This document shows positions 25,804 to 34,626 of a DNA stretch of 64,000 nt, piece by piece. The DNA comes from Pseudomonas protegens. GTDB lineage: Bacteria; Pseudomonadota; Gammaproteobacteria; Pseudomonadales; Pseudomonadaceae. The position numbers were made by a program, and so were the translations under genes. The notes below the pieces were generated by a model. That model searched no databases. It was given only the letters and a program-made list of their open reading frames with translations, and was not told the origin of the DNA. The stretch lies in contig NZ_CP060201.1 of NCBI RefSeq assembly GCF_013407925.2, positions 5,627,001 to 5,691,000 on the forward strand. The letters are read 5' to 3'. Position 1 is the first letter of the stretch. Each line of letters opens with the position of its first letter.

Positions 25804-27531
25804 ATGAAGTTTCCAGGAAGATTTACCAGCGGCTTTTTGCTGTTGTTCACAAGCTGTGCGGCGCTGGCGCAGAGCGAATTGGATGTCAGGGTAAAACCCG
25901 CCAATGACGAGCTGAAGGCCAATGTGGAGGGCTACATTGGCGATGTCGGTGATCGCGATGAGCAAGCCCTGCTGCGGTTCAGCCGGGGGGCCGAGGAGCA
26001 GGCGAAGAAAGCCGCCCAGGCTCTGGGCTATTACCAGCCCCATATCGAGAGCGAAGTGCGCGGTGGCGACAAGCCCCGTCTGCTGCTGCGCATCGATCCC
26101 GGCGAGCCGGTGCACCTGCGCAATGTCACGATCCGCGTCGAAGGTCCGGCGGCGTCCCTCAAGTCCTTTCGCACCCCCGACAGCGAGCAGCTCAAGCCGG
26201 GCGCGGTGCTCAATCATGGCCGTTATGAAGACGCCAAGCGCCTGATCCAGAACCAGGCCTCGCGCTACGGTTTTTTCAGCGGGCGCTTTACGCGCCAGCA
26301 ACTCTCGGTGGACCCCCAGGCCGGCATCGCCGACATCGAACTGGTGTATGACAGCGGCCCGCGCTACGCCCTGGGCAAGGTCAGCTTCAGCGGTGATTCG
26401 CTTTTCGACGAAGACCTGCTGCGGCGCATGGTGCCCTTCAAGAGCGGTGCCCCCTACGACTCGGAGCTGATCGCCGAACTCAACCAGGCGCTGCAGTCCA
26501 GCGGCTACTTCGAAGGCGTGCGGGTGGACGCCGCACCCACGGCCGCCGAGCAGCAAGTGATCCCGGTGGCGGTTCAGCTGGAGACTCGCAAGCCGCGGAC
26601 CCTGGGACTGGGCCTGGGCTACTCCACCGACGTCGGCCCGCGGGTCAAGGCCAACTGGACCCGGCATTGGGTCAATCCCCAAGGCCACAGTTACGGCTGG
26701 GAGGCGGAAGTCTCGGCGCCCCGGCAGAACGTCGGCCTGTGGTACGACATCCCCCTGGATCCGCCGCTGACCGACAAGTTGCGTTTCGCTGGCGGTTACC
26801 AGAACGAAGAGATCGCCGGCACCGACACCCTGAGCAAGCTGCTCACCGTGGGCCCCGAGTGGCACAGCAAGCTGCCCAGCGGCTGGCAGCGGGTGGTGTC
26901 GCTGAAGTATCAACGTGAGGAATATCGCCTCGGGGACGACTCAGGGTTGAGTAATCTGCTGATGCCCGGTCTGACGTATTCCTACCTGCGCAGTGACAAC
27001 CGCATCGATCCACACAACGGTTATCGCATCCAGTTCGACACCAAGCTGGCCAAGGAAGGCGTAGGTTCCGACACCAACCTGTTGTACGGCACGGTGCTGC
27101 TCAAGGGCCTGACCACGGCCTGGGACAATCACCGGTTTCTCGGCCGGGTGCAGTTCGGTGGCAGCGCCACCAACGGCTACAAGTCGATTCCGCCGTCCTT
27201 GCGCTTCTTCGCCGGTGGCGACCAGAGCGTGCGCGGCTACGACTACCAGACCCTGTCGCCGGAAAACGCCGAAGGCGATCGCATTGGTGGCCGCTACATG
27301 GTGGCCGGCAGTGTCGAGTATCAATACTCCATCGCCGAGAAATGGCGGATCGCGACCTTCGTCGATCAGGGCAACTCCTTCAATAAACTGGAACTGCCGA
27401 ACCTCAAGACCGGGGTTGGCCTGGGCCTGCGCTGGGTCTCGCCGGTGGGGCCGATCCGGGTCGACCTGGCCCACGCGCTGAATGACGACGGCGGTATTCG
27501 TTTGCACTTTTCCATGGGGCCAGAGCTTTGA
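25804..27531 (+). CDS. tamA: TamA, Omp85-family outer-membrane assembly factor
   Basis: A 575-residue outer-membrane protein. The start is ATG 25804 (MKFPGRFTSGFLLLFTSCAALAQ), a signal peptide; a GTG 18 nt upstream is less likely. Three POTRA domains (about 24-265) precede a 16-stranded barrel whose C-terminus has the Omp85 signature (FAGGDQSVRGYDYQTLSPEN, then GPIRVDLAHALND...FSMGPEL). With TamB it forms the translocation and assembly module for autotransporters and related envelope proteins, or for envelope lipid transport in newer models. The stop overlaps the TamB start (TTGA), so translation is coupled. Confidence 0.94.
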   Translation: MKFPGRFTSGFLLLFTSCAALAQSELDVRVKPANDELKANVEGYIGDVGDRDEQALLRFSRGAEEQAKKAAQALGYYQPHIESEVRGGDKPRLLLRIDPGEPVHLRNVTIRVEGPAASLKSFRTPDSEQLKPGAVLNHGRYEDAKRLIQNQASRYGFFSGRFTRQQLSVDPQAGIADIELVYDSGPRYALGKVSFSGDSLFDEDLLRRMVPFKSGAPYDSELIAELNQALQSSGYFEGVRVDAAPTAAEQQVIPVAVQLETRKPRTLGLGLGYSTDVGPRVKANWTRHWVNPQGHSYGWEAEVSAPRQNVGLWYDIPLDPPLTDKLRFAGGYQNEEIAGTDTLSKLLTVGPEWHSKLPSGWQRVVSLKYQREEYRLGDDSGLSNLLMPGLTYSYLRSDNRIDPHNGYRIQFDTKLAKEGVGSDTNLLYGTVLLKGLTTAWDNHRFLGRVQFGGSATNGYKSIPPSLRFFAGGDQSVRGYDYQTLSPENAEGDRIGGRYMVAGSVEYQYSIAEKWRIATFVDQGNSFNKLELPNLKTGVGLGLRWVSPVGPIRVDLAHALNDDGGIRLHFSMGPEL

Positions 27532-30500
27532 AGCGTGGTTTGAAGATAACGCTGCTGGCGGTCCTTGCGCTGGTGATCCTGATCATCCTGGCCGTGACCA
27601 CGGTGCTGGGGACCCAGGCCGGCAGTCGCTGGGCCCTGGCGCGGGTGCCGGGGCTGACCCTGGAGCATTTCGATGGCCGCCTCGGCGGCCAATGGAGCGC
27701 CGATCATCTGCTCTGGCAACAGGGCGACAATCGAGTCGAGCTTGCCCAGGTGAAGTTCGCCTGGTCTCCCGCCTGCCTGCTGCGCCGCACCCTGTGCATC
27801 GAGCAATTGCAGGCCGAGCAGGTCAGCCTGCAGTTCCCGCCCGGTGCCGAAGATGAAACAGATTCAGGTCCCATCAGCCTGCCGGAGCTGAAACTGCCAC
27901 TGGCCATCGAGCTGGGCAAGGTGCAGATCGGCAGCCTGCTGTTCAACGGCAGCGAACAGCTCAAGGGCTTGCAACTGGCGGCGCACTGGACCGCGCAAGG
28001 CCTGCAGATCGACTCGCTGCAGTTGCGGCGTGATGACTTGAGCCTGGAGCTTTCCGGGCTGTTGCAACCTGCTGGCGACTGGCCGCTGACTGCCCAGGGC
28101 ACCCTCGGTTTGCCCGCTCCCGGTGGCGGCCCCTGGTCCCTGGCGCTGAAGGTGGAAGGCGACTTGCTCAAGACCCTGAAGCTGCATGCCGACAGCAGCG
28201 GCTACCTGCAAGGGCAATTGAGCGGCCAACTGCAACCATTGGTGGAGAACCTGCCGGCTCAGGTGCGGATCACCGCCGATGGCTTCAAGGCCGGCGCCGA
28301 CTTGCCGGACACCCTGCAACTGGATCAGTTGGAACTGACCGGCAAGGGGGACTTGAAAAACGGCTATCAGCTCAACGGCCAGGCCAGTCTGCCGGCGGAG
28401 CAAGGGCCGGTGGCTCTGCTGTTGCAAGGCGAGGTCGACGCCAAGGGCGCACAGATTGCCACGCTGGAGTTGCGGGCCAACGACAAGCAGAGCCTCAATC
28501 TCAGTGGCCAGCTTGATTGGAGCCAAGGCTTCTCGGCCGAAACCAAGCTAGCCTGGCTGGATTTCCCCTGGCATCGCCTTTACCCATTGATCGAAGAACC
28601 GGCCGTGGCGCTGCGCAGATTCAATGCCGAAGTGGCCTATCGGGACGGCAACTACCTGGGCAATTTCAAGGGTGACCTGGATGGTCCGGCAGGAGCCTTC
28701 AGCTTGAGCAGCCCGTTCAGTGGCGACCTGACGAAAATCTACCTGCCACAGTTCAAGCTGGCGGCGGGGCAAGGCAAGGCCGAAGGTCACCTGAACCTGC
28801 AATTTGCCGATGGCATTGCCTGGGACACGGCCCTGGACCTGTCGGCGATCAATCCGGCCTATTGGCTGGCCGAGTTGCCCGGGACCCTGGCCGGCCCGTT
28901 GCGCAGTCAGGGTGAAATCAAGAATGAACAGCTCAAGCTCACCGCCGACCTTGACCTCAAGGGCCGCCTGCGAGGGCAACCGGCGCTGTTGCAGGCCAAG
29001 GCCGACGGCGCGGGGGAGCAGTGGAAACTGAGCGCGCTGGACATCCGCCTCGGCGACAACAGCATCAAGGGCGCGGGCAGCCTGCAGCAGAAGCTCGCCG
29101 GGCAACTGGAGATCAAGCTGCCGCGCCTGGGCCAGCTCTGGCCGCAGTTGCGCGGGCAACTCAATGGCCGGGTAGATCTGGCAGGCACGCTCAAGGCGCC
29201 ACAGGGCAAGGTGGATCTTGCGGGGCAGCAATTGGCCTTTGCCGAGAACCGCCTGCAAAACCTCAAGCTGGATGCGATGCTCGACGGCGCACAAAAGGCT
29301 CGGGTGGACCTCAAGGGCAGTGGGATTCAAGCGGGAGAGACTCAGCTTGGCACCCTGACCCTGGCCGGCCAGGGCGATATCAAGAAACAGACACTGCAAC
29401 TGGACCTGCAAGGCCCCTTGCTGAAACTGGCCCTGGGACTGGACGGCACCCTGGACCAGGGCAACTGGCGCGGGCGCCTGGCCAGTGGCGATGTACAGAC
29501 CGGCGGCCAGGACTGGACGTTGCAGAGCCCGGCCAGGCTCGAGCGGCTGGCCAATGGCACCCTCAACTTCGGCGCCCACTGCTGGGTCAGTGGCGATGCC
29601 AGCCTGTGCGGCGAAGACCAGCGATTGATGCCCGATCCGAAGCTGCGTTATCAGCTCAAGCGTTTCCCCATCGACAGTCTGGCCCAATGGCTGCCCAAGG
29701 ATTTCGCCTGGAAAGGCCTGCTCAATGGCCAGGTGCAACTGGATCTGCCGGCCAGTGGTCCCAAGGGACAGATTGTTCTGGACGCCAGCGATGGCACCCT
29801 GCGGGTCAAGGACAAGGATCAGTGGCTGGACTTCCCCTATCAGGCGCTGAAGCTCGATACCCGCCTCAACCCACGGCGCATCGATACCCAGTTGCAGTTC
29901 GAAGGCGGCAAGCTGGGGCAGTTGATGGTGCAGGCCCAGATTAATCCGCTGGGGAAAAACAAACCCCTGTCCGGGGAATTTCGTCTCAGTGGCCTGGACC
30001 TGTCGGTGGCGCGACCCTTCGTGCCCATGGTGGAGAAGCTGGGCGGCAACCTGAATGGCAGTGGTCGCCTGTCGGGTGGGCTGTTGGCGCCCCAGGTCAA
30101 TGGCAATCTGCAGCTCAGTGACGGACAGGTGTCCGGCTCGGAGCTGCCCACCAGCCTTGAAGACCTGCAACTCAATGCACAGATCATGGGCGAGAGCGTG
30201 CGCCTGGACGGCGGCTGGAAAAGCGGCAAGTCCGGACAGGGCAGCCTCACCGGTAACCTGGCCTGGGGCCGGGCGCTGATGGTGGACCTGAGTCTCAAAG
30301 GCACGCAGTTGCCGGTGACGGTCGAGCCCTATGCGGCGTTGGAAGTGGCGCCGGATCTGCAGATCTCGCTGCGCGACGACAAGCTGGCGATCGATGGCAA
30401 GGTGCTGATTCCCAGGGGGCAGATCACCGTGCGTGAACTGCCGCCGTCCACGGTCAAGGTGTCTGAGGACACGGTCATCGTCGGTCAGCAGACCGAGGAA

Positions 30501-31205
30501 GGGCAGAAGCCCATGGCCATGGCGATGAACATCGATGTCGAGGTGGGACAGGACAAGCTCAGCTTTGCCGGCTTTGGTCTGACCGCCAACCTGCAGGGCC
30601 ATGTGCATATCGGCGACAACCTGGACACCCGTGGCGAGCTGTGGCTCAACGACGGCCGCTACCGAGCCTACGGCCAGCGCCTGACGGTGCGCCGCGCGCG
30701 CTTGCTGTTCGCCGGCCCGATCGACCAGCCGTACCTGGATATCGAAGCGGTGCGCCAGACCGACAACGTGATCGCCGGCATCCGCCTGAGCGGCAGCGCC
30801 GAGCAACCGGCGACGCAGATCTTCTCCGAACCGGCCATGAGCCAAGAGCAGGCCTTGTCCTACCTGGTACTGGGGCGGCCGCTGAGCTCCACCGGCGAGG
30901 ACAACAATATGCTGGCCCAGGCCGCCCTTGGCCTGGGGCTAATGGGCAGTGCCGATCTCACGGGCGGTATTGCCAAAGAGCTGGGGATTCAGGACTTCCA
31001 ACTGGATACCCAGGGCAGTGGCAACAGCACCAGCGTGGTGGCCAGCGGCAATATTTCCGAGAAGCTCAGCCTGCGCTATGGCGTCGGGGTGTTCGAGCCG
31101 GCCAGCACCATCGCCCTGCGCTACAAACTGAGCAAGAAGGTCTACCTGGAAGCGGCCAGCGGCTTTGCCAGCTCCCTGGACATCTTCTACAAGCGCGACT
31201 TCTAG
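27528..31205 (+). CDS. tamB: TamB, inner-membrane AsmA-like bridge protein
   Basis: A 1225-residue protein starting at TTG 27528, which overlaps the tamA stop by 4 bp. It has one N-terminal membrane anchor (residues about 6-28: ITLLAVLALVILIILAVTTVL). A very long beta-taco region of repeated amphipathic strands follows. The conserved C-terminal DUF490/TamB domain (about 880-1225) contains FAGPIDQPYLDIEAVRQTDNVIAGIRLSGSAEQP and ALSYLVLGRPLSSTGEDN. It spans the periplasm from the inner membrane to TamA and belongs to the family of lipid-conducting bridge proteins (YhdP, YdbH). Length is typical. Confidence 0.94.
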   Translation: MKRGLKITLLAVLALVILIILAVTTVLGTQAGSRWALARVPGLTLEHFDGRLGGQWSADHLLWQQGDNRVELAQVKFAWSPACLLRRTLCIEQLQAEQVSLQFPPGAEDETDSGPISLPELKLPLAIELGKVQIGSLLFNGSEQLKGLQLAAHWTAQGLQIDSLQLRRDDLSLELSGLLQPAGDWPLTAQGTLGLPAPGGGPWSLALKVEGDLLKTLKLHADSSGYLQGQLSGQLQPLVENLPAQVRITADGFKAGADLPDTLQLDQLELTGKGDLKNGYQLNGQASLPAEQGPVALLLQGEVDAKGAQIATLELRANDKQSLNLSGQLDWSQGFSAETKLAWLDFPWHRLYPLIEEPAVALRRFNAEVAYRDGNYLGNFKGDLDGPAGAFSLSSPFSGDLTKIYLPQFKLAAGQGKAEGHLNLQFADGIAWDTALDLSAINPAYWLAELPGTLAGPLRSQGEIKNEQLKLTADLDLKGRLRGQPALLQAKADGAGEQWKLSALDIRLGDNSIKGAGSLQQKLAGQLEIKLPRLGQLWPQLRGQLNGRVDLAGTLKAPQGKVDLAGQQLAFAENRLQNLKLDAMLDGAQKARVDLKGSGIQAGETQLGTLTLAGQGDIKKQTLQLDLQGPLLKLALGLDGTLDQGNWRGRLASGDVQTGGQDWTLQSPARLERLANGTLNFGAHCWVSGDASLCGEDQRLMPDPKLRYQLKRFPIDSLAQWLPKDFAWKGLLNGQVQLDLPASGPKGQIVLDASDGTLRVKDKDQWLDFPYQALKLDTRLNPRRIDTQLQFEGGKLGQLMVQAQINPLGKNKPLSGEFRLSGLDLSVARPFVPMVEKLGGNLNGSGRLSGGLLAPQVNGNLQLSDGQVSGSELPTSLEDLQLNAQIMGESVRLDGGWKSGKSGQGSLTGNLAWGRALMVDLSLKGTQLPVTVEPYAALEVAPDLQISLRDDKLAIDGKVLIPRGQITVRELPPSTVKVSEDTVIVGQQTEEGQKPMAMAMNIDVEVGQDKLSFAGFGLTANLQGHVHIGDNLDTRGELWLNDGRYRAYGQRLTVRRARLLFAGPIDQPYLDIEAVRQTDNVIAGIRLSGSAEQPATQIFSEPAMSQEQALSYLVLGRPLSSTGEDNNMLAQAALGLGLMGSADLTGGIAKELGIQDFQLDTQGSGNSTSVVASGNISEKLSLRYGVGVFEPASTIALRYKLSKKVYLEAASGFASSLDIFYKRDF

Positions 31206-31216
31206 CGCTCGCCGCC

Positions 31217-31235
31217 GGGAGGCGCAACGCCTCCC
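31217..31235 (+). terminator. Hairpin after tamB
   Basis: The 8-bp stem gggaggcg/cgcctccc has a caa loop and is 12 nt after the tamB stop. The following gttcacgtcctcgtcttt is only moderately T-rich. Confidence 0.6.
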
Positions 31236-31334
31236 GTTCACGTCCTCGTCTTTCCTCGCTCCTGACCCGCGCCGCTTGCAAGGCGGCACGCTGCGCCGTT
31301 CATCAAACAAATAAAGAGCAAGCTAACTATTGCG

Positions 31335-31389
31335 TTGACATTCGCTGCCTAGGCAGTAATATCTCGACACACACTCTCTGCCTAGGCAG
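31335..31389 (+). promoter_or_regulatory. Promoter and twin operators of the MarR-efflux operon
   Basis: TTGACA (31335-31340) and TAATAT (31357-31362) with a 16-bp spacer form a strong sigma-70 promoter. A 12-bp perfect palindrome ctgcctaggcag fills the spacer (31345-31356) and recurs exactly at 31378-31389, 33 bp away. MarR binding there would occlude RNA polymerase. Confidence 0.8.
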
Positions 31390-31404
31390 CTAATTGGTGC
31401 TCAG

Positions 31405-31878
31405 ATGAAGCATTTCGAACCCGACGACTTTCACAATTGCCATCTCGGCCTGTTGCTGGGGCGTGCCGCCTTGCTCAAGGACCGGATCATCGACACGCAC
31501 ATGGAACCCCACGGCATCACGGCCGCGCAGTTCAAGGTGCTGATCATCATGGCCCAGTTCGGCGTCGATACCCCGGCCGAGTTGTGTCGTCACCTGTCCC
31601 TGGACAGCGGTTCGATGACCCGCATGCTCGATCGTCTGCAACAGAAGGATTTCCTCGCCCGCAAACGCTCGGAAGGCGACCGGCGCCAAGTGCGCCTGGT
31701 GCTGACCGAGGAGGGGCAGAAGCTTGCCGATCGGCTGCCCTACATCGGCGCCAATGCAATGAACCAGCTGGCCGGTGCCATCACGCCCGACGAGTTGCGC
31801 ACCCTGGAACAGATCCTCAAGAAAATTTTGCTGGCAGCCGGTGACCCGATCACTGTCCTGCGCTTAGGTGAAAAATGA
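31405..31878 (+). CDS. MarR-family repressor of the efflux operon
   Basis: A 157-residue MarR winged-helix protein: ITAAQFKVLIIMAQFGVDTPAELCRHLSLDSGSMTRMLDRLQQKDFLARKRSEGDRRQVRLVLTEEGQKL. It begins 15 bp after the second operator palindrome, and its stop overlaps the start of the outer-membrane factor gene by 4 bp, so it is first gene of a four-gene operon. It corresponds in position to PA5157 before PA5158-5160. It likely represses the operon until a phenolic or lipophilic ligand binds. Confidence 0.9.
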   Translation: MKHFEPDDFHNCHLGLLLGRAALLKDRIIDTHMEPHGITAAQFKVLIIMAQFGVDTPAELCRHLSLDSGSMTRMLDRLQQKDFLARKRSEGDRRQVRLVLTEEGQKLADRLPYIGANAMNQLAGAITPDELRTLEQILKKILLAAGDPITVLRLGEK

Positions 31879-33344
31879 GCAGTAAAACCTTGCGTACACG
31901 CGTCAGCCTGGTGCTGTTGGCCATGAGCCTGGCCGGTTGTGCCAATTACAGTGGCCTGGCGACCTCGGGGGTAAACCTTGAGGCGCAGAGCCTGGCAACC
32001 GGTCAGTCGCTCAATGGCGTGAAGCTGTCGCCGGCGGCCTGGCCACAAAGCGACTGGTGGAAAAGCCTGGGGGACAGCCAGCTCGATGGCCTGATCCAGG
32101 AAGCGTTGCGGGACAGCCCGGACATGCAGATCGCCAGCGCCCGGGCCCATCAGGCCAGCGCCGCGGCCTATGCCGCCGATGCCGAGCGGATGCCGACCCT
32201 GGATGCCAGCGCCGGCGTCAGCCGCTCGCGTCTGGCCCGCGACCAGGATCCGCTGGGGCAGGGCGGCGTCTATTCCACGGTGCGCAACATCAGCGCCACC
32301 TTCAATTACAACTTCGATCTCTGGGGCGGCCAGCGTGCGGCCTGGGAAGCCGCGCTGGGCCAGGCCCGCGCCGCCGAGATCGACCGCCAGGCCGCCAGCC
32401 TGACCCTGGCCGCCGATGTGGCCAGGGCCTACAGCGACCTGGGACGGGCCCATATCGTCCATGACCTGGCCGACGAAGACCTCAAGCGGACCCGGCAGAT
32501 GCTCGACCTGAGCCGGCGTCGCCTGGATTCCGGGATCGACAGCCAGTACCAGTACCAACAGACCGAAAGCCTGGAGGCCAGTGCCCAGGCCAGCCTGATC
32601 GACGCCGAGAAGCAACTGCAGAGCGCCAAGATCACCCTGGCGGTGCTGTTGGGCAAAGGCCCCGGCCGGGCCGACGACATCGTCCGGCCCAAGGTCCTGC
32701 AGGCCAGTGCCGTGGCCCTGCCTTCGACCCTGCCCGCCGAACTGTTGGGGCGCCGGCCTGATCTGGTGGCGGCGCGCTGGCGGGTGGAAGCGGCGAGCAA
32801 GAACATCGACGCCAGCAAGACCCGCTTCTATCCCAACCTCAACCTGAGGGCCAGCGCCGGTGCCGAGTCGTTGCTGGGGGATGCGATGTTCGGTTCCGCC
32901 AGCCGCTTCTTCAGCATTGCGCCGACTGTTTCGCTGCCGATTTTCGACGGCGGGCGCCTGCGCGCCGACCTGGATGCCCGGGACGCCGACTACGACCTGG
33001 CGGTGGCGCAATACAACAAGACCCTGGTGACCGCCCTGGGGGATGTCAGCGACAGCATCTCGCAACTGCGGGATATCGGGCGGCAGATCGCCGCCCAGCA
33101 ACATGCCACGGACATTGCCCGGGACTCTTACAACACCGTGGTTCAGCGCTTCGGTTCCGGTATCGGCAACTACCTGGATGTGCTGAGCATCGAGCAGCAG
33201 TTGCTCCAGGCCCAGCGTCAGCTGGCCACGCTCAATGCCCAGCAGATTGATCTGTCGATCCAACTCATGCAGGCGTTGGGGGGCGGCTTTGGCGCCCAGA
33301 ACCTGGCCTCGGTCAACCCGACCCCAGCCCCGCAGACTAAATAA
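31875..33344 (+). CDS. NodT/OprM-family outer-membrane efflux lipoprotein
   Basis: A 489-residue outer-membrane factor. The signal sequence ends in the lipobox LAGC with lipidated Cys at about 22 (VSLVLLAMSLAGCANY). Two outer-membrane efflux-protein repeats follow (LIQEALRDSPDMQIASARAHQA...; VAARWRVEAASKNIDASKTRFYPNLNLRASAG...SLPIFDGGRLRADLDARDADYDLAVAQY). These form the trimeric beta-barrel and alpha tunnel. It completes a tripartite MFS pump with the next two genes. Confidence 0.92.
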   Translation: MSSKTLRTRVSLVLLAMSLAGCANYSGLATSGVNLEAQSLATGQSLNGVKLSPAAWPQSDWWKSLGDSQLDGLIQEALRDSPDMQIASARAHQASAAAYAADAERMPTLDASAGVSRSRLARDQDPLGQGGVYSTVRNISATFNYNFDLWGGQRAAWEAALGQARAAEIDRQAASLTLAADVARAYSDLGRAHIVHDLADEDLKRTRQMLDLSRRRLDSGIDSQYQYQQTESLEASAQASLIDAEKQLQSAKITLAVLLGKGPGRADDIVRPKVLQASAVALPSTLPAELLGRRPDLVAARWRVEAASKNIDASKTRFYPNLNLRASAGAESLLGDAMFGSASRFFSIAPTVSLPIFDGGRLRADLDARDADYDLAVAQYNKTLVTALGDVSDSISQLRDIGRQIAAQQHATDIARDSYNTVVQRFGSGIGNYLDVLSIEQQLLQAQRQLATLNAQQIDLSIQLMQALGGGFGAQNLASVNPTPAPQTK

Positions 33345-33359
33345 TTCGAGGTATTTGTC

Positions 33360-34559
33360 ATGGCCACTGCCGACACTCAAACAACCGAAAACACCCCGGA
33401 CGCCGCTCAATCGCGCAAGCGCAAAGTCATGCTGCTGGGGCTCACCGCCCTGGTCATCCTGGGTGGCCTGGGCGTGTTCGCCTGGCATGAGCTCTATGGG
33501 CGCTGGAATGAAAGCACCGACGATGCCTACGTGAACGGCAACGTGGTGGAGATCACCCCGCTGGTCACCGGCACCGTGGTCAGCATCGGCGCCGACGACG
33601 GCGATCTGGTGCATGAAGGCCAGGTGTTGATCAACTTCGACCCCAACGACGCCCAGGTCGGCCTGCAGAGTGCCGAGGCCAATCTGGCGCGCACGGTGCG
33701 CCAGGTGCGTGGCCTGTACAGCAATGTCGATGGCATGCGGGCCCAGGTGGCGGCGCAGAAAGCCGAGGTGCAGAAGGCCCAGGAGAACTTCAGCCGACGC
33801 AAGAATCTGGCGGCCAGCGGAGCGATTTCCCAGGAGGAACTGTCCCACGCCCGCGATGACCTGACCTCGGCGCAAAACGCCCTGGCCAATGCCCAGCAGC
33901 AACTCAACACCACCAATGCGCTGGTGGATGACACCGTGGTTTCCAACCATCCGGATGTGCAGGCCGCGGCGGCGCAACTGCGTCAGGCTTACCTGAACAA
34001 TGCCCGCAGTACCCTGATTGCGCCGGTGACCGGCTATGTGGCCAAGCGCACCGTGCAGCTGGGGCAGCGGGTCCAGCCGGGCACCGCACTGATGGCGGTG
34101 ATTCCTCTCGACCAGCTGTGGATCGACGCCAACTTCAAGGAAACCCAACTGCGGGACATGCGCATCGGTCAGGCGGTGGAGATCGAGGCGGACATCTACG
34201 GCAGCGATGTGAAATACAGCGGCACCATCGATAGCCTCGGTGCCGGTACCGGCAGCGCCTTCGCCTTGCTCCCGGCGCAGAATGCCACCGGCAACTGGAT
34301 CAAGATCGTGCAGCGGGTGCCGGTGCGTATTCACGTGAATGCCGAAGAGTTGGCCAAGCATCCGCTGCGGGTTGGCCTGTCGACTCAGGTGAACGTCAAC
34401 CTGCGGGACCAGAGCGGCCCGGTATTGGCCCAGCAGCCTCCGCAAAAGGCGTCTTTCAGCACCAATGTCTACGACCGTCAGTTGGGTGAGGCCGATACGC
34501 TGATTGCCCGCCTGATCCACGACAACAGCGCTGCCATCGGCAAGACCGCCCAGCGCTGA
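33360..34559 (+). CDS. emrA: EmrA-type HlyD membrane-fusion protein
   Basis: A 399-residue periplasmic adaptor. One N-terminal membrane segment (about 24-42, VMLLGLTALVILGGLGVFAW) is followed by the EmrA hallmark STDDAYVNGNVVEITPLVTGTV. A biotinyl-lipoyl split domain flanks an alpha-helical hairpin (about 105-200), and IAPVTGYVAKRTVQLGQRVQPGTALMAVIPLDQLWIDANFKE is typical. It links the EmrB-like pump to the outer-membrane factor. It is 15 nt from the preceding gene. The symbol follows family practice; the substrate is unknown. Confidence 0.92.
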   Translation: MATADTQTTENTPDAAQSRKRKVMLLGLTALVILGGLGVFAWHELYGRWNESTDDAYVNGNVVEITPLVTGTVVSIGADDGDLVHEGQVLINFDPNDAQVGLQSAEANLARTVRQVRGLYSNVDGMRAQVAAQKAEVQKAQENFSRRKNLAASGAISQEELSHARDDLTSAQNALANAQQQLNTTNALVDDTVVSNHPDVQAAAAQLRQAYLNNARSTLIAPVTGYVAKRTVQLGQRVQPGTALMAVIPLDQLWIDANFKETQLRDMRIGQAVEIEADIYGSDVKYSGTIDSLGAGTGSAFALLPAQNATGNWIKIVQRVPVRIHVNAEELAKHPLRVGLSTQVNVNLRDQSGPVLAQQPPQKASFSTNVYDRQLGEADTLIARLIHDNSAAIGKTAQR

Positions 34560-34575
34560 TTCGCCAATCCGTCGA

Positions 34576-34599
34576 CCCCGGCCAGCCTGATGGCCGGGG
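34576..34599 (+). other. Intra-operon hairpin between emrA and emrB
   Basis: An 8-bp perfect stem ccccggcc/ggccgggg with an 8-nt loop sits 16 nt after the emrA stop, with no T-run. It could stabilise the upstream mRNA or lower emrB expression. Confidence 0.4.
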
Positions 34600-34626
34600 T
34601 GCCTGCCCTGTTCCAAAGGATTCGCG

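Noticed and set aside
28548..30845. 765-codon minus-strand frame inside tamB
   Set aside because: Antisense shadow of the repetitive beta-strand coding of tamB.
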